Shown one piece after another: positions 1-10,508 of a stretch of 45,481 bases of DNA. Origin of the DNA: Geodermatophilus sabuli (GTDB lineage: Bacteria; Actinomycetota; Actinomycetes; Mycobacteriales; Geodermatophilaceae). The notes under the pieces are model-generated. The model was given only the letters and a program-made list of their open reading frames with translations. It made no database searches and had not been told where the DNA came from. The stretch is from assembly GCF_010686765.1 (NCBI RefSeq), contig NZ_JAAGWF010000001.1, forward strand, positions 1 through 45,481, read 5' to 3'. Every line of letters begins with the position of its first letter. Positions within the stretch are counted from its first letter, which is position 1. Made by a program: the position numbers and the translations under genes.

Positions 1-190
1 CCCGGTACGCCGCGATCATCGCCTCCAACCGGGCCAGCCGCCCCAACTCCAGCGCCTTCTCCGCCGGCGTCCGCGACGCAGGCGGCAACACCTCCGACAA
101 CCGCGCCGGACGCTCCCACTCCGCCAACTGCGAGGGCACCACGAGATCAGCGACCGTCAACCCGACGCCGAACCCGCCACCGATGAACAC
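1..190 (-). CDS. DUF222 / HNH endonuclease-family protein (13E12 type), N-terminal fragment
   Basis: The first 63 codons of a gene that runs off the left edge. The product begins [18 protein letters not shown] and continues through [18 protein letters not shown], the kind of N-terminus I know from Geodermatophilaceae DUF222 proteins, which usually carry a C-terminal HNH nuclease domain (not in the window). GTG at 188-190 is taken as start because an in-frame TAG lies four codons upstream. That TAG is itself part of a -10-like TAGGTT, so the message may begin at the start codon. DUF222 proteins occur in many copies per actinobacterial genome and their role is unclear; some families resemble restriction or homing nucleases. 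The family call is from pattern memory and the nuclease half is not visible. Confidence 0.7.
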   Translation of the reverse strand, partial: MFIGGGFGVGLTVADLVVPSQLAEWERPARLSEVLPPASRTPAEKALELGRLARLEAMIAAYR

Positions 191-196
191 ACCCCG

Positions 197-202
197 AACC
201 TA
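197..202 (-). promoter_or_regulatory. -10 element of a probable leaderless promoter for the DUF222 gene
   Basis: TAGGTT on the minus strand lies exactly 6 bases before the GTG start, with no Shine-Dalgarno sequence between them. This spacing places the transcription start at or next to the start codon. No clear -35 is visible. Confidence 0.45.
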
Positions 203-338
203 TGGAGCAGGTACGACAGTTCCCGGCGCTCTGACCAGCGGGCATGCCGGTACGGGTGCGCGATCGGCCGGCCGCACCTCCGGGCGTCGACACCGGAGGC
301 CGGATGCCGCCGCGGGGGCAGGTCTCGTCGGTCACACC

Positions 339-352
339 GGGACCTTCGACTC
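339..352 (+). promoter_or_regulatory. possible DosR half-box upstream of dosR
   Basis: GGGACCTTCGACTC matches the left arm of the mycobacterial DosR box (GGGACTT...GGCCC or GTCCC) but not the right arm. It sits about 45 bases upstream of the -10 candidate at 378-383, a normal activator position. It would suit autoregulation, but a half-site in GC-rich DNA is weak evidence. Confidence 0.25.
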
Positions 353-377
353 TGCGCGCGCGCAGCGCACGGCCCCC

Positions 378-383
378 TAGCCT
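378..383 (+). promoter_or_regulatory. candidate -10 of the dosR promoter
   Basis: TAGCCT, followed about 7 bases later by the expected transcription start near 390. That would give a leader of roughly 43 bases to GTG 434, which has its own ribosome site (GGGGAGGTGG, 421-430). No good -35 is visible, consistent with an activator-dependent promoter. Confidence 0.35.
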
Positions 384-433
384 GGGCCGGATGCGTGGCG
401 GCTGCCGGGCCGCACGGGCGGGGGAGGTGGCTG

Positions 434-1108
434 GTGGGCGCAGGCGAGCAGGCCCCGGTGCGGGTGTTCCTCCTCGACGACCACGAGGTCGTGCGGCGGG
501 GCGTGGCCGACGTCCTGGAGAGCGACCCCGGGATCACCGTGGTCGGGGAGGCGAAGAACGCCTCGGAGGCCCTCGCCCGCGTCCCGGCCCTCCAGCCCGA
601 CGTCGCCGTCCTCGACGTCCGCCTCCCGGACGGGGACGGCGTCTCGGTCTGCCGCGAGCTGCGGTCGAAGATGCCCGAGCTCAAGGTCATCATGCTGACC
701 AGCTACAGCGACGACGAGGCCCTCTTCGAGGCGATCATGGCCGGGGCGTCCGGCTACCTGCTCAAGCAGATCTTCGGCCACGACCTGGTCAGCGGCGTCC
801 GTGCGGTGGCCGCCGGCGGTTCCCTGCTCGACCCCACCGCCACCACCGCGGTGCTCGACCGGCTGCGGCGGGCGGCCGAGCCGGCCGGGCCGCTGGCCAA
901 GCTCAGCGAGCAGGAGCGCACGGTGCTCGAGCTGATCGGGGAGGGCCTGACCAACCGGCAGATCGGGGAGCGCATGTTCCTGGCGGAGAAGACGGTCAAG
1001 AACTACGTCTCCCACCTGCTGGCCAAGCTGGGCCTGGAACGCCGCACGCAGGCCGCGGTCCTCGCCACCGAGCTGCGGGGCACCCCGCCGGCCCCCCGGC
1101 AGACCTGA
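434..1108 (+). CDS. dosR: DosR/DevR-like NarL-family response regulator
   Basis: A 224-residue two-domain regulator. The receiver domain (about 8-125) has the acidic pair in [12 protein letters not shown], the phospho-acceptor Asp61 in [12 protein letters not shown], and the Thr and Lys switch positions (MLTSY, LLK). The C-terminal LuxR-type helix-turn-helix (about 155-215) contains [31 protein letters not shown] and ERRTQAAV, nearly the DosR wording. In mycobacteria DosR is phosphorylated by haem kinases under hypoxia, NO or CO and activates the dormancy regulon. I chose GTG 434 because GGGGAGGTGG precedes it and the receiver fold starts within ten residues; the frame is open further upstream (GTG 395). 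It converges with the DosS-like kinase at 1163-2884, so the pair is not co-transcribed as it is in Mycobacterium. Confidence 0.9.
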   Translation: MGAGEQAPVRVFLLDDHEVVRRGVADVLESDPGITVVGEAKNASEALARVPALQPDVAVLDVRLPDGDGVSVCRELRSKMPELKVIMLTSYSDDEALFEAIMAGASGYLLKQIFGHDLVSGVRAVAAGGSLLDPTATTAVLDRLRRAAEPAGPLAKLSEQERTVLELIGEGLTNRQIGERMFLAEKTVKNYVSHLLAKLGLERRTQAAVLATELRGTPPAPRQT

Positions 1109-1128
1109 CCGGCCCTCCCGCAGGTCCG

Positions 1129-1162
1129 CCGGGGGACGACGGGCGGGCGACGGCGTCCCCGG
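1129..1162. terminator. candidate bidirectional terminator between dosR and dosS
   Basis: Left arm CCGGGGGACG (1129-1138) pairs with CGTCCCCGG (1154-1162), with one bulged G and a 15-base loop. It lies between two convergent genes and the right arm touches the dosS stop codon. There is no T tract, as is usual in high-GC actinobacteria. Confidence 0.4.
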
Positions 1163-3419
<2,257 letters not shown>

Positions 3420-3517
3420 GCTGACTCCTCTCCGGCGCCCGGGCGCGGCGGCGCGGACGGACGCCGCCCTGCACGCTCCGGCTCGGTCCCACTCTCGGTC
3501 GGCCCCGGCCTCCCGGC

Positions 3518-4276
3518 TCAGGGGAGAACGTCCCGACCACGGCGTCCGGTCGTCCCGGCCGCACCGGGGACGCCGGCGCCGGGCCCGCGGTCCTGGACAC
3601 CCGCACCGGGTCCGCGGTCCGGCACGCCGACGAGCAGGTCGAGGGCCGCGCCGATGGCGATGCCGATCATGGCCCCGCCCACCACGTCCAGCGGCGCGTG
3701 GGCGCCGAGGTAGACCCGCGCCACCGAGTTCAGCACGGCCACCACCACGAGCACGGCCAGCCAGCGCCGGCGCACGTAGGGGGCCAGGAGGACGACGATG
3801 CCCGCGGCGATCACCGCGTGCCCCGAGGGATAGGCGACCCCGGCCGAGGGGACGTCGCGCAGCACCGCGTCCGGGATGGTGCTGCCCGGCCGCTGCCGCT
3901 GCACCAGGCCCTTGACCAGCTCGCCGTGCACCAGCAGCTTCAGCGGCACCAGCGCGACCAGTGCGACCGCGAGCCGCCATCGGCGCAGGAGGAGGGCGGC
4001 GAGCGCCACCAGCAGCGGCATGCCCAGCACGCCGACCAGCTGGAACACCCACAGCGGGTCTCGCAGGGCGTCTGGCCAGCCGTTGACGGCGGCGAACACC
4101 GCCCGTTCGGCCGCCCCGACCTCACCGGACGAGACCGCCCACGACACGAGGACGGTGCCGGCGACGGCGGCCACCAGGACCACCAGGTCGCCGGTCCGGC
4201 GCCGGACGGCCACCCCGGTCCGCGGCCTCCGCAGCGCGGCGGCCGGACCAGCTCCCGGCGGCGGGACGGCGGTCAT
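3518..4276 (-). CDS. PAP2-family membrane phosphatase
   Basis: 252 residues with about six predicted membrane helices. All three phosphatase motifs are intact: K122-x6-R129-P130 (KGLVQRQRP), P-S-G-H at 150-153, and R187-x5-H193-x3-D197 (ARVYLGAHAPLD). PAP2 enzymes dephosphorylate lipid phosphates such as phosphatidate, undecaprenyl-PP or phosphatidylglycerol phosphate. The start ATG 4276 overlaps the stop of the upstream PAP2-kinase-flippase gene by four bases, so the two are probably translationally coupled and may act on the same lipid. The C-terminal tail after residue 210 is Gly/Pro/Arg-rich and contains a short repeat (DRGPGAGV twice). The substrate is unknown. Confidence 0.85.
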   Translation of the reverse strand: MTAVPPPGAGPAAALRRPRTGVAVRRRTGDLVVLVAAVAGTVLVSWAVSSGEVGAAERAVFAAVNGWPDALRDPLWVFQLVGVLGMPLLVALAALLLRRWRLAVALVALVPLKLLVHGELVKGLVQRQRPGSTIPDAVLRDVPSAGVAYPSGHAVIAAGIVVLLAPYVRRRWLAVLVVVAVLNSVARVYLGAHAPLDVVGGAMIGIAIGAALDLLVGVPDRGPGAGVQDRGPGAGVPGAAGTTGRRGRDVLP

Positions 4277-6693
4277 GCGCCGAAGCGGTGCTCGAACCGG
4301 GCGGTCAGCAGGGAGCCGATCGCCGCCGGCACCCAGAAGGTCAGCAGCCGGAAGACCAGTGCGGCGGCGCAGGCGCTGGCCAGCGGTGCACCGAGCGCGG
4401 TCAGCGCCAGCACGAGGGCCACCTCCGCGGCGCCGGGCGCGGAGGTGGCCGGCAGCACCGACCACAGCAGGTGCAGCCCGGCGTAGACGGTGGCGGTGGC
4501 CAGCAGCGGCACCGAGGCGCCGACGGCGTGCATCGCGGCGGCGAGCGCGGACCCCTCGAGGCCGACGGCGAGCATCGTCCAGCCCAGCTGCCCACCGCGG
4601 CGCCAGGGGTCGCCCTCCCCGCGGCGCATCCGGACCAGCTCCTCGCGCAGGGTGCGGGTCACGTGTCGTCGCGAGCCCGTCCCGGTGTCGTGCCGACGGG
4701 CCAGCCACTGGCCGGCCAGCACGAGGGCCCAGGCGGCCAGGCCGAGCGCGACGGCCGGTACCAGCGCCTCGGGCGCCTCCCAGTCACCGAGCCGGTCCTC
4801 GACCAGCGCCATGACCAGCGTCCCGGCCGCGACGAGCACCGCGGCGACGATCGCGCCGGCGACGAACCGGTCGATCGACCGCCGGGCGGCCGCCGGCTGC
4901 ACCCCGGCGCGCTCGACGAAGCGGGCCGCCGACCGGCGCCAGCCCGCGCTGCCGTGCAGCAGCGACGCCGCCTCGGCCACCATGGACGCGCCGTAGGTCC
5001 GGCCGACGGCCAGCCGCCGCTCGACGGTCATCAGCGCCGCGGCGGCGTTGGCCCCGCGCGCGACGACGGCCAGGGCGAGGGCGGCGCCCAGCCAGCGCCA
5101 GCCGCCGCGCTCGACCGAGTCCAGGAACGCGGTGGCGCCGGCCAGGAGTGGCACCCCGACGAGGACCAGCGCCGCTCCACCGGCCACCGCCAGCCGCGCG
5201 CCGATGCCGGGCGGGCCGAACTCGGGGCGGCGCGGGTCGGGCAGGCCCAGCGTGCGGCGCACTGCCACCCGCAGCGGGTGCAGCCGGGCGCGGCCGTCGC
5301 GGACCTCGCTCCGGGTGGCCGAGGAGAGGCTCAGCGGCGCCAGGCCGGGGAGGGCCGCGGCGACGGCGTCCGGGCCGAGGACCGCCACGGCGGTGTCGGC
5401 GACCAGTTCGGGGTCGGTGCGCAGCGCGAGGGAGGCCATGAGCTCGGCGACGTCCCCGGCCATCGCGTCGTCCCCCGCGCCGGTGAGGGCGTTGCCGAAG
5501 TCGACGATCGACGGACGGCCGTCGTCGTCGACGAGGACGCTCGAGGCGACCAGGTCGTGGTGCGCCACGCGCGCGGCGTGCAGCAGGCGGACCTGCTCCC
5601 ACACCCGGCCCAGCAGCTCGGGGGTCAGTTCGTCGGCGGGCAGCTCGTCGAGCCCCCGCCCGGGCAGGTGCTCCTGCACGACGACGGCACCGCGGTCGCT
5701 GCCGCGGGCCAGGAACACCCGGGCGACACGGACCCCGCGCTCGCGCGCGATCATCGCCGCCACCGCCTCGTGCTCGGCCTGCTGGCCCAGCGGCGCGACG
5801 GCGTCGGCGTCCTTGATGTCGCGCACTGCCAGCAGCCGCCACAACCGGAAGAGCCAGTCCCGCTCGGAGCGGTCGGGCTCGAGGAACTTCACGTACAGCC
5901 GTCGGCCGCGCTCGTCGACGCCCTCGAACGGGTGCGAGCTGCGCGCCCGGACGTCGGCCGGGCGCAGGTCGCGGACCGGCAGGCCGTAGCGCTCGAGCAG
6001 CTGCCCGACCCGGGCGGGGGACACCTCGCGGCGGGGCACGCCGAGCAGCCAGTGCACCAGCGAGCCGATCGCCCAGCCGACGCCCAGGCCGCCGACGACG
6101 TCCAGCGGGAGGTGCGCGCCGACGTAGACGCGGGCCAGCGCCACCGTCCAGGCCAGCGCCCAGGCCACCCGGCGGGCCCGGCGGGACAGGTAGGGGACGG
6201 CGGCGGTGGCCAGGGCCGCGGCCACCGCCGAGTGCCCGGAGATGAAGCCCAGCCCGCCGACGGGGCCCTCGGGGAAGTTGACCGCGACGGCGAAGCCCCC
6301 GGGGCGCTCGCGCTGGACGACGCTCTTGACCAGGTCGGCGGCGAAGTAGGCGAGCACGCCGGCCAGCAGCATGTCGCGCGCCATCCGGAGACGCCGGGTC
6401 AGCGCGGCGACCGCGGCCACGACCGGGACGGCGACCACGTTGCCCAGCTGCATGACCAGCCAGACGATCGGGAAGACGCTCTGCGGCAGGTCGTTGACCA
6501 GCTGGAAGACGTCGCGCTCGAACGCCGACAGCTCACCGCGCTGGGCGACGAGGAAACCCAGCCCGAGGACGGCGAGCCCCAGCACCACGCGCACCAGGTC
6601 GACCGGGTGCCGGTGCACCGGCCGGCGGCCGGCCCGCGAGGGCTCCGGCGGCGTGACGGCCGGGCCGGCAGGAGTCATGACACCCGAGGTCAT
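4273..6693 (-). CDS. PAP2 - kinase-like - flippase-like (LPG synthase TM) fusion protein
   Basis: 806 residues in three modules. (1) PAP2 domain, about 35-215: K123-x6-R130-P131 in KSVVQRERP, SGH at 152-154, and R188-x5-H194-x3-D198. (2) Soluble kinase-like domain, about 240-480: RLYVKFLEP supplies a Lys, the catalytic-loop-like HHDLVASSVLVDD resembles RIO/aminoglycoside kinases, and IVDFGNAL is a DFG-type metal site. (3) About 510-806: six to eight membrane helices ending LPATSAPGAAEVALVLALTALG, typical of the YbhN/UPF0104/MprF-like flippase-like family. All catalytic motifs look intact, which suggests a lipid-phosphate handling and transport machine. ATG 6693 (or ATG 6678, five codons on) is chosen because the PAP2 part begins just after; no strong ribosome site is seen. 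It is coupled by an ATGA overlap to a second PAP2 gene. Confidence 0.82.
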   Translation of the reverse strand: MTSGVMTPAGPAVTPPEPSRAGRRPVHRHPVDLVRVVLGLAVLGLGFLVAQRGELSAFERDVFQLVNDLPQSVFPIVWLVMQLGNVVAVPVVAAVAALTRRLRMARDMLLAGVLAYFAADLVKSVVQRERPGGFAVAVNFPEGPVGGLGFISGHSAVAAALATAAVPYLSRRARRVAWALAWTVALARVYVGAHLPLDVVGGLGVGWAIGSLVHWLLGVPRREVSPARVGQLLERYGLPVRDLRPADVRARSSHPFEGVDERGRRLYVKFLEPDRSERDWLFRLWRLLAVRDIKDADAVAPLGQQAEHEAVAAMIARERGVRVARVFLARGSDRGAVVVQEHLPGRGLDELPADELTPELLGRVWEQVRLLHAARVAHHDLVASSVLVDDDGRPSIVDFGNALTGAGDDAMAGDVAELMASLALRTDPELVADTAVAVLGPDAVAAALPGLAPLSLSSATRSEVRDGRARLHPLRVAVRRTLGLPDPRRPEFGPPGIGARLAVAGGAALVLVGVPLLAGATAFLDSVERGGWRWLGAALALAVVARGANAAAALMTVERRLAVGRTYGASMVAEAASLLHGSAGWRRSAARFVERAGVQPAAARRSIDRFVAGAIVAAVLVAAGTLVMALVEDRLGDWEAPEALVPAVALGLAAWALVLAGQWLARRHDTGTGSRRHVTRTLREELVRMRRGEGDPWRRGGQLGWTMLAVGLEGSALAAAMHAVGASVPLLATATVYAGLHLLWSVLPATSAPGAAEVALVLALTALGAPLASACAAALVFRLLTFWVPAAIGSLLTARFEHRFGA

Positions 6694-6761
6694 ACCGCGA
6701 GTCCACACCCGGCCCAGCGCGCCCCAGCAGGGTCTTCCGACCCGGGCCGGAGTGCCCGGGG

Positions 6762-6986
6762 TCACCGGGAGGAGCCCACCCGCCCCCAGCGGTACCAGGC
6801 CAGCGGGCCGATCCAGTTGACGCCGATGACCGCAGCCCACACGCCCTTGCGGCCGTGGACCTGGTCGGGGCGGCGGTGCGCGAGGTCCCACCAGGCGCGG
6901 GCGGCCAGCAGCCACTGGACCACTCCCACACCGAGCAGGACGGCGCGTTGCCGCCCGCTCAGGTCACTCCACCGGCGCAGGGCCAT
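6762..6986 (-). CDS. small PLDc_N-domain membrane protein
   Basis: 74 residues with two predicted membrane helices (RAVLLGVGVVQWLLAARAWW and GVWAAVIGVNWIGPLAWYRWG). The stretch WWDLAHRRPDQVHGRKGVWAAVIGVNWIGPLAYxxxG-like is the phospholipase D nuclease N-terminal (PLDc_N) signature found alone in many small actinobacterial proteins. No catalytic HKD motif is present, so it is not a phospholipase. ATG 6986 has the strong ribosome site GAGGAGAGGAG. It lies between the Rv1733c-like gene (31 bases upstream) and the PAP2-kinase-flippase gene (68 bases downstream), all on one strand. Confidence 0.75.
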   Translation of the reverse strand: MALRRWSDLSGRQRAVLLGVGVVQWLLAARAWWDLAHRRPDQVHGRKGVWAAVIGVNWIGPLAWYRWGRVGSSR

Positions 6987-7017
6987 GACGCGGCTCCTCT
7001 CCTCGCGACCGTGCCCG

Positions 7018-7581
7018 TCACGGGACGCGGCGGGTCCAGGTCGGTTCCACGGCCGCCCAGCCCCGGGTCCACTCGCGGTCCCGGTGTCGGTCGAGCAGCC
7101 AGCACACGGCGGCGTGCCCGCCACCGGCGGCGGCCAGCGCACCGAACCACCCGACGGTGGCCAGCACCACCGCGCTCAGTGTGGCCTGCCGCCCGGACAT
7201 CGGCGGGTCGACGGACCGGCCGTCCGCGGTCACCCAGATCTCCACGACGTCCCCGGGCCGCGTGCCGGCCGGCCCGCGCACGTCCCCCTCCACCTCCGTG
7301 CCGTCGGGTGCGGTCCACCGGGCGGCGACGACGGCGCGGGCCGCGGCGCCGGTGCCGTAGGAGGCGGACGCGTCCTCGGTCGCGACCGCCTGGGTGGGCG
7401 AGCGCTCGCCGGCCTCCCGTTCGGCGGTGGCCAGCAGGTCGCCGCGGACGACGGTGCCGACGGTGAGCGCGACCGGGACCGAGAGCAGCACGACCAGGAG
7501 CAGCAGCACCCGCGAGGCGACCTGCACCCGGTCGGATCCGCGCCTGAGCGGACCGCGCCCCAGCGTGAACCGCCGGGTCAT
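7018..7581 (-). CDS. Rv1733c-family membrane protein
   Basis: 187 residues with a basic N-terminus, one helix at about 21-45 (VLLLLVVLLSVPVALTVGTVV), an extracytoplasmic part containing ARWTAPDGTEVEGDVRGPAGTRPGDVVEIWVTADG, a second helix at about 133-160, and a short C-terminal cytoplasmic tail (REWTRGWAAVEPTWTRR). This layout and the central wording are those of the Rv1733c family; Rv1733c itself is a DosR-regulon latency antigen of 210 residues. The biochemical function is unknown. ATG 7581 is used; an upstream in-frame GTG at about 7614 is also possible. It is the first gene of the minus-strand run that ends with dosS. Confidence 0.75.
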   Translation of the reverse strand: MTRRFTLGRGPLRRGSDRVQVASRVLLLLVVLLSVPVALTVGTVVRGDLLATAEREAGERSPTQAVATEDASASYGTGAAARAVVAARWTAPDGTEVEGDVRGPAGTRPGDVVEIWVTADGRSVDPPMSGRQATLSAVVLATVGWFGALAAAGGGHAAVCWLLDRHRDREWTRGWAAVEPTWTRRVP

Positions 7582-7899
7582 GCTCCGGGCGGGGCCCGGC
7601 ACGTCGCTGGCCACGGTCGCCGTCCTCGTCTCAGCCGGTCCGCGCCCCGTCGCGCGCTCCTCGCCGCCAGCCTGCCCGCTCGGGGCGCGTCCGCGGAGGG
7701 GCGCAGGTCCCGGGTGCGCCGCCGGAGGGCCCGCCGTCCGTGCCGGGGCCCGGGTCCCCCCCGGGCAGGGACCTCTGGCCCGCAGCGGCGTGGACGGAGG
7801 TCGGTGTCCCCGGCCGCGCACCGCTCGGAGGCTGGGACCACCCCGACGGCGGCCGGCGCGACCGCGCGGCCCACGCGGGCGAGGTGAGGACGAGACGTC
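7582..7899. other. intergenic region between divergent Rv1733c-like and DUF4389 genes
   Basis: About 318 bases without a convincing gene. It holds a good DosR-box-like element (7768-7781), a second GGGACC half-site at 7834-7839, and the ribosome site of the DUF4389 gene (GAGGTGAGGACGAG just before 7900). Open frames here look like high-GC noise. Confidence 0.5.
7768..7781 (+). promoter_or_regulatory. DosR-box-like palindrome
   Basis: GGGACCTCTGGCCC closely follows the mycobacterial dormancy-box pattern GGGACTTnnGGCCC. It lies about 119 bases upstream of the DUF4389 start and 187 bases upstream of the Rv1733c-like start, between the two divergent genes. It is the best such site I found near the dosRS pair. 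Binding is an inference. Confidence 0.45.
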
Positions 7900-9483
7900 G
7901 TGACCGATCAGCCCACGCCCTACCCGGTCCGGGTGGACGCGTCGTTGGACGCGCCGCTGTCGCGCTGGTTGTGGCTGGTGAAGTGGATCCTGCTCCTCCC
8001 GCACTACGTCGTCCTGGCGGTCCTGTGGGTCGTCTTCGTGGTGCTCACCGTGGTGGCGTGGTTCGCCATCCTGGTGACCGGCCGCTACCCGCGGGCGCTG
8101 TTCGACGTCAACCTCGGCGTGCTGCGCTGGAGCTGGCGGGTGCACTACTACGGCTACGGCGCGCTGGGCACCGACCGCTACCCGCCGTTCACCCTCGCCG
8201 ACGTGCCGGACTACCCGGCGCGCCTGGACGTCCCCCATCCGGAGCGGCTCTCCCGCGGGCTGGTGCTGGTGAAGTCCTGGCTGCTGGCGCTGCCGCACCT
8301 GCTGATCGTGGGGCTCTTCGTCGGCGGCGGGCTCTGGGCGGGCACCTCCGCGGCCACGGAGGACGGCGCGTGGGACAACGGGTGGGGCGCCGGTGGGCTC
8401 GTCGCCCTGCTGGTGCTCATCGCCGGGATCGTGCTGCTGTTCTCCGGCCGCTATCCCCACCCCGTCTACGACTTCGTGCTCGGCATGGACCGCTGGGTGC
8501 TGCGGGTCGCCGCCTACGTGGCGCTGATGACCGACCGCTATCCGCCGTTCCGGCTCGACCTGGGCGGCGCCGACCCCGCGCCCTCCCCGTCCGGCCCGAT
8601 CGCCCCCGCACCGGCGGGCGGGCAGGTCGCGTCGTGGGGCACGCCGGCCCCGCCGCCCCAGCGCTGGGGTGCCGGCCGGGTGGTCGCGCTGGTGGTCGGT
8701 GCCCTGCTGCTGATCACGTCCACGGGGCTGCTCGTCGGCGGTGGCGCGCTGGCGTGGGCCGACACCACGCAGCGCGAGGACGGCTACCTGTCGACCCCGA
8801 CCGACGACCTGTCCACCGACGGGTACGCGCTGGCCGTCGAGGACATCAGCCTGGACACCGTCGGCGACGAGTGGGTCATCGACGAGGTCCTCGGCGACGC
8901 CCGTCTGCAGGCGACCGCGGCCGACCCGTCGGACTCGGTGTTCATCGGCGTCGCCCCCGCGGCCGACGCCGCCCGCTACCTCGACGGCGTGGCCTACCGG
9001 GAGATCGACGACCTCGGCCCGGACGGCGGCCTCGACGAGGGCCGCGACGACCCCGGCGGCGCGCCCGCCGGTGCGCCCGGTGACGAGGACTTCTGGGTGG
9101 CGCAGGCCGAGGGATCCGGTACCCAGGTGCTGGAGTGGCGGCCGGCCGACGGCGACTGGACGGCCGTGGTGATGCGGTCCGACGCCGCCGGGGGCGTGGA
9201 CGTCGACGCCCGGGCCGGGGTGACCGCGCCCGGTCTGCCGTGGCTGTGGGGCGGCCTCCTGGTCGCCGGCGGGATCCTGCTCGTCGTGGGCGCCCTGCTG
9301 GTGGGTCTCGCCGTCCGCCCGGCACGGTCCGGGCCGGCCCCCGCGGTGCCGGCGCAGCCGGTCCCGCCGCCGGCGCCGTCGGCGGGACCCCCGGCCTGGC
9401 CGCCGGCGCCGCGCAGCGCGCCGGAGACCGACCAGCCGATCGGCACCCCCGCGCCGGGGGTCGGGCGACCGCCGGAGGGGTGA
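7900..9483 (+). CDS. tandem DUF4389 membrane protein
   Basis: 527 residues. Two DUF4389-type repeats occur. Repeat one (about 20-105) has LSRWLWLVKWILLLPHYVVLAVLW...TGRYPRALFDVNLGVLRWSWRVHYYGY...TDRYPPF. Repeat two (about 120-220) has LSRGLVLVKSWLLALPHLLIVGLF...SGRYPHPVYDFVLGMDRWVLRVAAY...TDRYPPF. A linker leads to a helix at about 260-285, an acidic extracytoplasmic domain (286-440) rich in Asp, a second helix at about 446-472, and a Pro/Ala-rich tail. Function unknown; DUF4389 proteins are often near stress and lipid genes. GTG 7900 has GAGGTGAGGACGAG upstream. It is divergent from the Rv1733c-like gene, with a DosR-like box between them. Confidence 0.8.
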   Translation: MTDQPTPYPVRVDASLDAPLSRWLWLVKWILLLPHYVVLAVLWVVFVVLTVVAWFAILVTGRYPRALFDVNLGVLRWSWRVHYYGYGALGTDRYPPFTLADVPDYPARLDVPHPERLSRGLVLVKSWLLALPHLLIVGLFVGGGLWAGTSAATEDGAWDNGWGAGGLVALLVLIAGIVLLFSGRYPHPVYDFVLGMDRWVLRVAAYVALMTDRYPPFRLDLGGADPAPSPSGPIAPAPAGGQVASWGTPAPPPQRWGAGRVVALVVGALLLITSTGLLVGGGALAWADTTQREDGYLSTPTDDLSTDGYALAVEDISLDTVGDEWVIDEVLGDARLQATAADPSDSVFIGVAPAADAARYLDGVAYREIDDLGPDGGLDEGRDDPGGAPAGAPGDEDFWVAQAEGSGTQVLEWRPADGDWTAVVMRSDAAGGVDVDARAGVTAPGLPWLWGGLLVAGGILLVVGALLVGLAVRPARSGPAPAVPAQPVPPPAPSAGPPAWPPAPRSAPETDQPIGTPAPGVGRPPEG

Positions 9484-9597
9484 CCGGGGCCGGCCGTCGC
9501 GCGCGAAGCACTGTTGCGCACGCCCCGGCAGCGGCACGGTGGCAGCCGCCGTCCCGCAGTGACCGGGTGGCCGGCTCCAGCAGATCGAGGTCTTCCC

Positions 9598-10332
9598 ATG
9601 GTGGTCTCCGACGGCGGCCTGGCCCGGGACGCCCAGGCGGCGTTCGCGGAACTGAGCCGGGTCCTGCTCGCCCGCCGGCCCCTGACCGCGATCCTCGGCC
9701 AGGTGGCCCGGCTGGCGAGGGACACCCTGCCGATGACGGGGGAGGCATCGGTGACCGTCGTCCAGGCCGGCGGCCTGGCCACCGTCGGGGGCACCGGGCC
9801 CCTGGCCGCGACGCTCGACCAGCGGCAGCACGACGCCGGGCTCGGGCCCTGCCTGGACGCGGCGCTGGCCGGTGACACCGTCCGGATCGACGACACGGCC
9901 GCCGAGACGCGGTACCGCGACTTCGCCTCGGTCGCGGTCGGCCACGGTGTCCGGGGCGTGCTCTCGGTGGGGCTGGTGGCGGGCCCGCGCTCCGTCGGCT
10001 CCCTCAACCTGTACCGGACCGGTGGCGGCCCGTTCGACGCGGCCGCCACCGGGCTGGCGCGGGCGTTCGCCGGCTACGCCGCCGGCGCGGTGGTCACCGC
10101 GGCCGCGTACGCCCGGTCGGCGGAGACGTCGCGGCACCTGCGCCTGGCGATGCAGTCCCGGGCGGTGATCGAGCAGGCCAAGGGGATCCTCGTCGCCCGG
10201 TCCCAGTGCTCACCGGAGGAGGCCTTCGACCGGCTGGCCGCGGAGTCGCAGCGCACCAACCGCAAGCTGCGCGAGATCGCCGCCGACCTGGTGGCCACCG
10301 CGCAGGTACGGGTGCGGCCGGGACCCGGCTGA
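9598..10332 (+). CDS. GAF-ANTAR domain transcription regulator
   Basis: 244 residues. The GAF domain (about 20-165) has GEASVTVVQAGGLATVGGTGPLAATLDQRQHDAGLGPCLDAAL and GVRGVLSVGLVAGPRSVGSLNLY. The ANTAR domain (about 180-235) has LRLAMQSRAVIEQAKGILVARSQCSPEEAFDRLAAESQRTNRKLREIA. ANTAR domains bind paired RNA hairpins and act as antiterminators; the GAF part probably senses a small ligand or redox signal. ATG 9598 is preceded by GAGG, and the GAF fold begins soon after. No target RNA hairpin pair is evident immediately downstream. It is one of two GAF-containing signalling proteins in this part of the window, the other being DosS. Confidence 0.88.
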   Translation: MVVSDGGLARDAQAAFAELSRVLLARRPLTAILGQVARLARDTLPMTGEASVTVVQAGGLATVGGTGPLAATLDQRQHDAGLGPCLDAALAGDTVRIDDTAAETRYRDFASVAVGHGVRGVLSVGLVAGPRSVGSLNLYRTGGGPFDAAATGLARAFAGYAAGAVVTAAAYARSAETSRHLRLAMQSRAVIEQAKGILVARSQCSPEEAFDRLAAESQRTNRKLREIAADLVATAQVRVRPGPG

Positions 10333-10508
10333 CGTGCGTCCAGCCAGGGACCGTGCCCCCACCGTCACCACGCGCCGGGACGCGCCCGACCGGCGTCCCG
10401 CGGCGGTCGGACAGGGGTGTGGGGCCCGGGCCGCGGGTGCCAGAGTGCCCGTGCTCCCAGCCGGGCAGTTCCCCGGGGAGCGCACGTCTCCTGGCCGAGG
10501 GGGCCGAC

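Noticed and set aside
3521..3534. Minus-strand GGGACGTTCTCCCC as a DosR box for the PPOX gene
   Set aside because: Only partly matches the box and overlaps the last codons of the PAP2 gene; not distinguishable from chance.
4288..7887. Very long plus-strand open frame opposite the PAP2-kinase-flippase region
   Set aside because: High-GC shadow: its product is low-complexity Gly/Arg/Gln/His-rich and the opposite strand has clear domains and motifs.
7018..10137. 1039-codon minus-strand frame spanning the DUF4389 and ANTAR genes
   Set aside because: Only the last 187 codons (the Rv1733c-like protein) look like a real protein; the rest is the complement of convincing plus-strand genes.
10347..10360. 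GGGACCGTGCCCCC as a DosR box for the FAD oxidoreductase gene
   Set aside because: Weak right arm, about 150 bases from the start; expected at this GC content.
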